A stretch of 64,000 nucleotides of DNA, from assembly GCA_023213395.1 (NCBI GenBank), contig CM041465.1, positions 235,545,741 through 235,609,740 on the forward strand, written 5' to 3'. Position 1 is the first letter of the stretch. The number at the start of each line of letters is the position of its first letter. Positions 57,740 to 64,000 of this stretch are shown piece after piece. The notes under the pieces are model-generated. The model did not search any database, was not told where the DNA came from, and worked only from the letters and a program-made list of their open reading frames with translations. Origin of the DNA: Cycas panzhihuaensis. Its lineage: Eukaryota > Cycadophyta. The position numbers and the translations under genes are program-made.

Positions 57740-59336
57740 ACGATGGTGCGACTATCTCAGTTTATTTTGAAAAATCTTTCGTGGCAATTCTCGCAACTGC
57801 CACGTGTCTCATGACTTAACTCACTGCCATCCATGCCCTAATTGCTTGATTAGGGTTGAGGCTAGGTATTTAAGTCTTTCCTAATTTATTTTAGGGATCT
57901 TTTTGCTCATTTTTAAAGGGATCACAAGGAAAAAATGCCCTGCTCTCTACTGTTCCATCTACTCCACTACTATTTTAGGACCTGCAATCATCCTCCAGCA
58001 CCTAGCTCTCCTTTGGTATGGCTGTGACATCTTTCCAGCCCTTTGCACACCTTGGAGAGGGCCTCCTTGGAGAGATTCTAGTACTTCCTTTCCCCAGGCA
58101 GCCATCAAGCATTCTCAAGTGTAGGTTTTCCTTTAGCTATATTAGCAGGGGCTCTATACCTGTTGTTCCACAGTCCTCTTACAGATTTCTTAGCCTTCTC
58201 CCATCAGTTCTTGATAGAGGCAAATACCTCCCTTCTTCTCCACAAGTATTTGTTGGTTTAGGGTCTTCTCTTGACTAATTTATGCCTAGGTTTGCATGTT
58301 ATTTCTAGCTTGTCTTAGCTTGCTCTTTGGAGGTTGTTTCTTGTCTTTTTTTAGACTATTTTTTCCTATTGTTAGGGCCTTTTTTCCTACATTTCCTACC
58401 CAGGATAGCAGTCAAAAGGGGATACATAATGTTTAGGATAGAGCTGGGTGGATTCTGCACCACCTTCTACGCTCCTTAAGAGGATTTTTGCCCTCCAAAC
58501 ATTCCCTTTTGCCCTGTGCTGCTCTTAGAAGTGAAATAAGGGTTCAGTAGGCCATTTCCAACCACTAAAATCAGTGCTGGCACTTGTTGCAGCACTAGTT
58601 TGAGGGCTCATCTCTTGACCCAGGTAACACACATAAGTCCTGGCTACTTGTCCCTTACTCAACCTCATTTTTGGCAACCCAGTTTGCTTCCCATAGCACT
58701 TTGGTTTGTTGTAGACCTCTTAAGCCTCTTGGAACTCTTGCTGCCTCCATTTCTAGCCTTTTTGCACAGCCATCCCCTCACTACCTTGTGGCTTCTTGAG
58801 GGAGGGTAGGGTTGCTCCTTGCGGGAGGTGGGCCGCTCCGAGGCTTACTGACTTACCCATCATTTATTTGGATAGTTTCTTTATAGTTTATCATTGTAAT
58901 ATTGAATGCTAACATATATGTGCAGAGGTTTATACTTGTTACATATATATACGTGTTGTTAGGATTCTCTTTTATGTTGTTAGCACCCTTTCTTCGGAAA
59001 GGGCTACTCCCATTTACTTGCAGGTACATGAAGGACGTAAAGGACCCATTCCTTTCCCTCTCTTTCGTGGGTAAGTGCTTTTGCTTATGTTTTACTTTAG
59101 CATTTTAGTTGCTACTATCATTTTGTCCTTTTTCCCTTTCTTGGCACCCTAGTGCCGTTTCCAGCGAAGGTAAGGAAGCCCCACGCTTCGTTCTACCACA
59201 ATCCTTCTCATTTGACGTGCTTCGTGGAGTGATTTTGGATACCTCGTAGGAACTCTGCTACTCCAACCACATTTCCATCCTGGGTATGTGCTCCTGCTCT
59301 ACTTTATTTTCCTTTCTTTAAAGGTTTTTACATGGT

Positions 59337-59410
59337 AGTAATTAGCTCATTTAAAAGGAAAAGAGAAACTAACAGTAATTAGCTCATTTAAAAGGAAAAG
59401 AGAAACTAAC
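59337..59410. repeat. 37-bp perfect tandem duplication in TatA-3 3' LTR
   Basis: Units 59337-59373 and 59374-59410 are identical, starting AGTAATTAGCTCATTT. One copy only in the 5' LTR, so it arose after insertion. Confidence 0.95.
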
Positions 59411-59993
59411 TCTATCTCTTGATTTATATTCTGTTTGTTACATTTCTCGCATTATATCTATCATAGGAAGAGGTTTTAGGAGGTTTCCCCTTTTCACCTT
59501 TTCCCCTTCACCTTGCAAACTCCATCCTTATCTCATTGACTTGTTATGCTCGGTTAGTTTGCTTGCATGCATCATAGCTCTTCTCTTTTGATTGTCCCTT
59601 TTATCCTTCCTCGGTTTTCTCCCACCTAGACAGATAACCGAGAAGATCTCATTAAATGAGTTGCTCACACCTTACCCTTTCCTCATTTTCCTCTACTCTA
59701 GGGAAACCCTCAAAGGGTTCTCTCCTTTCCCTTCCAGCCATCAAAGGGTGGGAGGATCCTTCCCCTAGGTCTACTTAGGCTAATCTTCCACCTCCTCTCT
59801 TCTTGTTTGAAGTGGGGAACCACCTCTAGGTAGCTGGATACCATCTATAGGTCTTGAACTTGCACTCTGACGCATGGGCCGCCCTACATGGCATTTGCCT
59901 TACTTGTAGGTCCTTATCTACACTTAATAGTGCCATTGACTGCCCTTTGTTATTCCTACTCAGTTAGGTAGCTATCTCGTAGATGCGCATCCA

Positions 59994-60364
59994 GCTTGAA
60001 ATTTTTAAAAGTATAGTTACAAGGTCCTTTGATCATATTTTACTTCAAAGTTCATTCATATTTTCTAAAAGTTAAGAAGAATTTAAATATTAAAGATTTT
60101 ATTAATTTAGTGTATTACTTTAGACAAGCGCATATAGTTTCTTATTTACTTCTACAAAAGTATCTCAATTTCAAAAATATTAGATTACATATTAGTATTT
60201 ATTCTTTTGGCTCATTAAAAGAAGAAAAGTATCTTGATTATTTTACTTGTTCTCATAGTGAATTGATATAAACTTTTGCATAGTGCTTTCATTTGAGGAT
60301 TACTCCACTTATTTATTTATTGAAAGCCATATTTTTTATCATGTACTAAAGCCTTTTATACAAT
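59994..60364. other. copia-2 leader, right part
   Basis: AT-rich, up to the gag start. One short open frame (60029-60271) without a recognised domain. Confidence 0.6.
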
Positions 60365-61040
60365 GACAATGAATCTAAGTAATATAGTTTTTCCTATATT
60401 TGATGGAAATAATTTTCTACTTCAGAGAAAATTAATGAAAGTACACTTCATTTTAAATGACTTTTGAAAATATGTAAAAGATGAATATGAACCAAATAAT
60501 AAAGAAGATATGAAAAAGGACAATGAAGCCCTGATACTATTATTTTATAGCATAGATGATAATGTATTTTCTAGTGTTTTTGAAATGGCCACATCCAAAT
60601 CTATGTGGAATACTTTAGAATTGATTTATGGGGGAGATACCTCAAAATTTAATATTTCTAATTATATTGATGATGTCTCTCTTATGAGGCAGATATTAGA
60701 ATAGACGCATTTTGATGAAAAGACTAATATTACTTATACTAGTATAGATTTTAATAAAAGTAATGACTCTAATATTACATTCAATGAGATGATATGTGCC
60801 TTAGACTTGACTAAGGTAAAAGACAAAGATCAAGATAAAGCTACATCTACTCATTCAGATCAAACTACATCTACTTGGAAGCCATTTAAACCACATAATA
60901 TTAAAGAGACACACATTATTGAAAGGATGATAATGCAAGTTGTTAACTACATCAAGGATGATGATTAAGCTAAAGGACAAGTATTAAAAGTCCTTTTAAA
61001 GTATAGGTACCACAAGTTCAAGGAAGATAATCATGATGAA
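60365..61040 (+). pseudogene. copia-2 gag (UBN2-like), broken
   Basis: Reads NIVFPIFDGNNFLLQRKLMK, a stop, KYVKDEYEPNNKEDMKKDNE, LLFYSIDDNVFSSVFEMATS, KSMWNTLELIYGGD, matching the gag core of copia-3 block by block. Further stops near 60703 and 60968. It ends right at the PPT. Confidence 0.82.
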
Positions 61041-61043
61041 TAT

Positions 61044-61055
61044 TAAGAGGGAGTG
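61044..61055 (+). other. polypurine tract of copia-2
   Basis: TAAGAGGGAGTG directly before the LTR start TGTTAGGG. Confidence 0.85.
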
Positions 61056-61389
61056 TGTTAGGGTTAATATTCCTCACCCCACTCCCACCTTATAAACGTG
61101 TGAGTGCATACATATTAATGGTAAGTTATGTGAGTTTATTTCAATATTAAGTTATGTATTATTTTATATTTGTTTAAATTTTAGAGGTTGAGGAGGTTTC
61201 CCTCCTCCCTCATAACTATATATTCTATGGGGTGCATAACCCTGGTGCTCTTTAACACTACCTACTTTGGATATTTTATACATTCTTCTTCAAAGATGGA
61301 TTAATATAATATATTTCGAATATATTTTCAATATGGATTGAATATTTATGTTTACCTTCTCTACTCTGCTCTCTGCTACATTTCTAACA
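61056..61389 (+). repeat. 3' LTR of copia-2
   Basis: TGTTAGGG...TTCTAACA, 334 bp, followed by the TSD ATATA. Confidence 0.92.
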
Positions 61390-61394
61390 ATATA

Positions 61395-62171
61395 TATATC
61401 TGATTCTTATACCAGAGAATATTTATAGGCCATTTATAATGGTTTGAATACCCTACCCTAGCTTGAAAGTCTTGAATGATCTACTTTGTAAAGGGGTCAT
61501 AATCCCATTCTTACTTGGTGACCTTATTGAAGAGGGATTGACCATGGTGATAGAATATAGTGTAGAGCCTTCTTCCTTATGAGATAAAGCATCAGCATCT
61601 ATATTATCCTTGCCTTTTTTATATATGATTTTAAAGTCAAAAGCTTACATTTTGGTGACCCATTTTTATTATTCCTTAGATGTTATCCTTTAAGCTAGGA
61701 AATATTTTAAGCTATAATGGTCTATTTTAATTTAGAAATATGTTCATAATAAATATTATTACCATTTCCTAACTACATAGAGAATCACTAGCATCTCCTT
61801 CTCATAGGTGGATTTGACTTGTTCCTTGGGTATAAGTTGATGACTTTCAAAGGACAAAGGTTTCCCTTCTTATATTAAAACTACTCCAATGCCTTGCCCT
61901 GATGCATCACATTCAATGGTAAAGGTCTTTGTAAAGTCTAATATTGCAAGGATTGGTATGGTAGTTAAAGCCACCTTTAGGTGTTCAAATGCTTTAGATC
62001 ATTCCAATGAAAGAAATCTTTTTTTAACAAGTTAATTAAAGGGGAAGCAATCATTGCACAGACCCAAACAAACTTTTGATAATGCCCTATGATTCCTAAG
62101 AATCCATGAAGGCCCTTGATGGTTTTGGATTTAGGCCAATTTGTGATAATTGTAATTTTCTTAGGATTCAC
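61395..62171 (-). pseudogene. chromovirus-1 RNase H, broken
   Basis: Clean start GFLGIIGHYQKFV...LINLLKKDFFHW (61977-62171), then FTIECDASGQGIGVVL (first Asp), FESHQLIPKEQVKSTYEKEM, KIDHYSLKYFL. Stops follow and copia-2 interrupts it. Confidence 0.82.
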
Positions 62172-62960
62172 CTTGACTCCTTCTTGAAAGATAATATGGC
62201 CTAAATATTCTATTTCTATTTTCCTAAATTGACATTTTAATTTTTTGGCATAAATTTAGTTATCTGTAAGCACCTGTAATGCCTTATCAACATGATGAAG
62301 ATAGTCTTCCCATGTATGGCTGAAGATCATAATGTCATTAAAAAAGACTAATATGAATTTCCTTAAGTAAGGCCAAAAGTGTTTGTTCATGAGTCCTTGA
62401 AAGGTGGATGGGGTATTAGTCAAGCCAAATGGCATGACTAAAAATTCATAATATCCTTCATGTGTACGAAATACAGTTTTATGAACATCCTCTACCTTAA
62501 TCCTAATTTGATGGTATCCTAACTGTAAGTCCAATGATGTGAAGAATGTTACTCTATAGAGTTTATCCAAGAGTTCATCGATGATTAGTATAGGAAATTT
62601 ATCCTTAATGGTTATCTTATTAAGCTCATAGTAGTCTACATACATGCAAAATGAGCCATCCCTTTTCCTTACTAAAATCACTAGGATAGAAAAAGTACTT
62701 TTACTTTCCCTAATAGTACCAGTATTAAGGAGTTCTTGAACTAGTCATTTAATTTCATTCTTTTACTAGTATGGATACTGATATGGTTGAATGTAAGGAG
62801 AATTACTTCTAGCTACTAGGTGAATACTATAATCTTGGTCATATACTGGGGGAAGACCTTGAGGAATGTCTTGAAAGTCCTAGTTATGATGATGAAGTAC
62901 CAAGTTTAAGTCATTTGGTATTACATCATCTTGGAGAATGTCCCCTTCTATTAGAAGTTC
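62172..62960 (-). pseudogene. chromovirus-1 reverse transcriptase with changed active site
   Basis: Clean frame 62256-62681: LVRKRDGSFCMYVDYYELN, FFTSLDLQLGYHQIRI (first Asp kept), FLVMPFGLTNTPSTFQGLMN, then FFNDIMIFSHTWEDYLHHV where FFDDI is normal, so one of the paired catalytic Asp is Asn. Upstream part is PQGLPPVYDQDYSIHLVARS with stops. Confidence 0.88.
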
Positions 62961-63101
62961 TTGACCTTCTAGAGCATAAAATTTGGCAATAATTCTTATA
63001 CCACCCTTTTTAATGAGCTTCTCCATATAGTGTGAGTTGATGATTTGGGTTCAAGGAGGAATGATCCCATTTAATTGATGATCGATTCCTTTAGAAGTAA
63101 A

Positions 63102-63560
63102 TCAGATAAAGAGCTCACGTATATTTAGTTGAATGGTCCTTAGTGGTTTAAGCCATTGTACCCCTAATACAATATTAACTCCTCTAACATGAATGACATA
63201 CATGGAAGTGGAGAGGTGATAGTCACATATTTGTAACTTGATGTTGTGACATTTTCCTCTACAAGAGAGTGTTCCTCCATTAGCCACCATAACCTAGAAA
63301 ATTTTGACAAGATATAGAAAATAATTAAGTTCTTTAGTAAGTTTCTAATTAATGAAATTGTCGGTACTCCTAAAATCTATGAGGACAACCACCTTCCTTT
63401 TTTTGATGTACCCAATAAGTTTGAGTATTTGTGGGGCCATGATGCCAATAAGGGCATGCATAGATATAGTGATAGTATATTCTTCTTCCTCCTCATGTGG
63501 GTCATAATCATTATTTTCTGGCTCTAATGATGCTTCCTCTACTAGTTCATCATCTTGCAC
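63102..63560 (-). pseudogene. chromovirus-1 protease, broken
   Basis: ISMHALIGIMAPQILKLIGY, then VVVLIDFRSTDNFIN where the usual motif is LIDSGSTHNFI (Asp kept, Gly changed). In the next frame VMVANGGTLSCRGKC and STSMYVIHVRGVNIVLGVQW, the usual ending of chromovirus protease. Confidence 0.82.
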
Positions 63561-64000
63561 ATCATCAATTATGAATAAGCATCGTTCAGGACACTTACGG
63601 CCTTTATTCTACTTTTGGTTACAATAAAAATATAACCATTTTAATCATTTCTCATCCATCTCTTAGGTAGTCATTCTTCGCACACCAGGAACCTAAAATT
63701 ATGGTCACTTTTTTAGAAATGTTCATGGGAGGGGTTGAGATGCCTTATTTTTTACTTTAATATGTTGAGCAAAATTAATAATTGTGGAGACGTTATTAGG
63801 TTTTAGGAGTTGCAACTCGTGTCTGATGTTATCTTCTAACCCACCAATGTACAACTCAAGTAATTTATTATGACAAAGACCATCAACCCTTATGGAGAGA
63901 CATTGGTATTCTTCTACATAAGTTGAAATAATCCCCTTCTATCTAACTTTAGCTAACTAGTTAAAGTAGTCATAATCCTAGGTACTATTATATTAAGTTA
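63561..64000 (-). pseudogene. chromovirus-1 gag C-terminal part with zinc knuckle
   Basis: LSIRVDGLCHNKLLELYIGG, DNIRHELQLLKPNN (gag core end), then CNQK-x-NKGRKCPERC, a CCHC-like knuckle with one stop. Continues beyond the right edge. Confidence 0.75.

Larger units (their letters stand above)
37127..59993 (+). mobile_element. TatA-3: Tat-lineage Ty3/gypsy element carrying copia-3
   Basis: LTR pair 37127-39834 and 57289-59993, with PBS, PPT and the same gene order as TatA-2. Without copia-3 it is about 16.9 kb. Flanks are TCTTA (37122-37126) and GCTTG (59994-59998), matching at three of five bases, so no clean TSD is seen. It lies in copia-2, opposite in orientation to TatA-2. Confidence 0.9.
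57289..59993 (+). repeat. 3' LTR of TatA-3 (2.71 kb)
   Basis: Pairs with 37127-39834. TATA-like TATTTAAG at 57867-57874. It carries a 37-bp duplication absent from the 5' LTR. Confidence 0.95.
17273..61389 (+). mobile_element. copia-2: gag-only LTR element (about 3.9 kb) split by TatA-2 and TatA-3
   Basis: LTRs of 334 bp at 17273-17606 and 61056-61389 share TGTTAGGG...CTAACA ends (the 5' copy starts TATTAGGG). A 5-bp TSD ATATA flanks the whole (17268-17272, 61390-61394), though this sequence is of low complexity. Its own DNA is 17273-19270, 36635-37126 and 59994-61389. It holds PBS-like repeats after the 5' LTR and a decayed copia gag just before the PPT; no protease, integrase or RT. By hand the LTRs differ at about 10% of sites. 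Confidence 0.85.
61390..64000 (-). mobile_element. chromovirus-1, 5' half (gag, protease, RT, RNase H)
   Basis: Minus-strand order from the right edge: gag end with zinc knuckle, protease, RT, RNase H, broken at copia-2. Its integrase resumes at 17272. Ty3/gypsy chromovirus by the RT and by the chromodomain in the other half. Confidence 0.88.

Overview
This window is plant nuclear DNA made almost entirely of nested LTR retrotransposons. I found no host gene, tRNA, rRNA or CRISPR array. A plant is indicated by Tat-lineage Ty3/gypsy elements with a second RNase H after integrase, by a chromovirus with a C-terminal chromodomain, by Ty1/copia elements primed with an initiator-Met tRNA-type site (TGGTATCAGAGC), and by a plant-mobile-domain-like accessory protein. 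Species cannot be told. Element names used here (TatA-1/2/3, TatB, copia-1/2/3, chromovirus-1) are my own labels.

Layout. 1-4306: 3' end of TatA-1 (+), inserted in the integrase of copia-1 (-, 4307-6767), which sits in the gag of an old, decayed TatB (+, 6768 to about 13.2 kb). 13.2-15.56 kb is unassigned, with small tandem repeats. Chromovirus-1 (-) occupies 15566-17272 and resumes at 61395-64000, running off the right edge. It is split by copia-2 (+, 17273-61389, TSD ATATA). Copia-2 is split by two members of one Tat family in opposite orientation: TatA-2 (-, 19271-36629, TSD GACAT) and TatA-3 (+, 37127-59993, no clean TSD). TatA-3 is split by copia-3 (-, 43502-49494, TSD ATGAC), the youngest insertion; its two 407-bp LTRs differ at about 7 sites.

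TatA elements are 17 kb (TatA-2 and TatA-3 without its insert), with 2.7-kb LTRs. Sense order: LTR, PBS, gag, protease, RT, RNase H, integrase, a 3.7-kb region, a second (archaeal-type) RNase H, PPT, LTR. The 3.7-kb region carries a gene on the opposite strand. It has its own TATA box (seen in three copies), an 8-codon first exon, two GT-AG introns at matching positions in the two complete copies, an N-terminal plant-mobile-domain-like region and a C-terminal coiled coil. In TatA-3 the predicted spliced frame is 619 codons with no frameshift, only scattered stop codons. About 24-bp palindromes centred on GGTNCC lie both upstream of the LTR TATA box and in intron 1 of this antisense gene. This antisense unit and its shared dyads are the most interesting content here; antisense extra ORFs are known in some Tat elements (Grande of maize), but I cannot check how close this one is.

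Copia-2 and copia-3 are gag-only elements whose single gag ORF lies next to the 3' LTR behind a long non-coding leader; copia-2 also has a 37-bp tandem array of primer-binding-site-like units. Almost all coding regions are broken by stops or frameshifts. The intact frames worth noting are the second RNase H of TatA-3 and the gag of copia-3. Boundaries were read by eye from LTR ends, PBS, PPT and target-site duplications; LTR divergences are hand counts.
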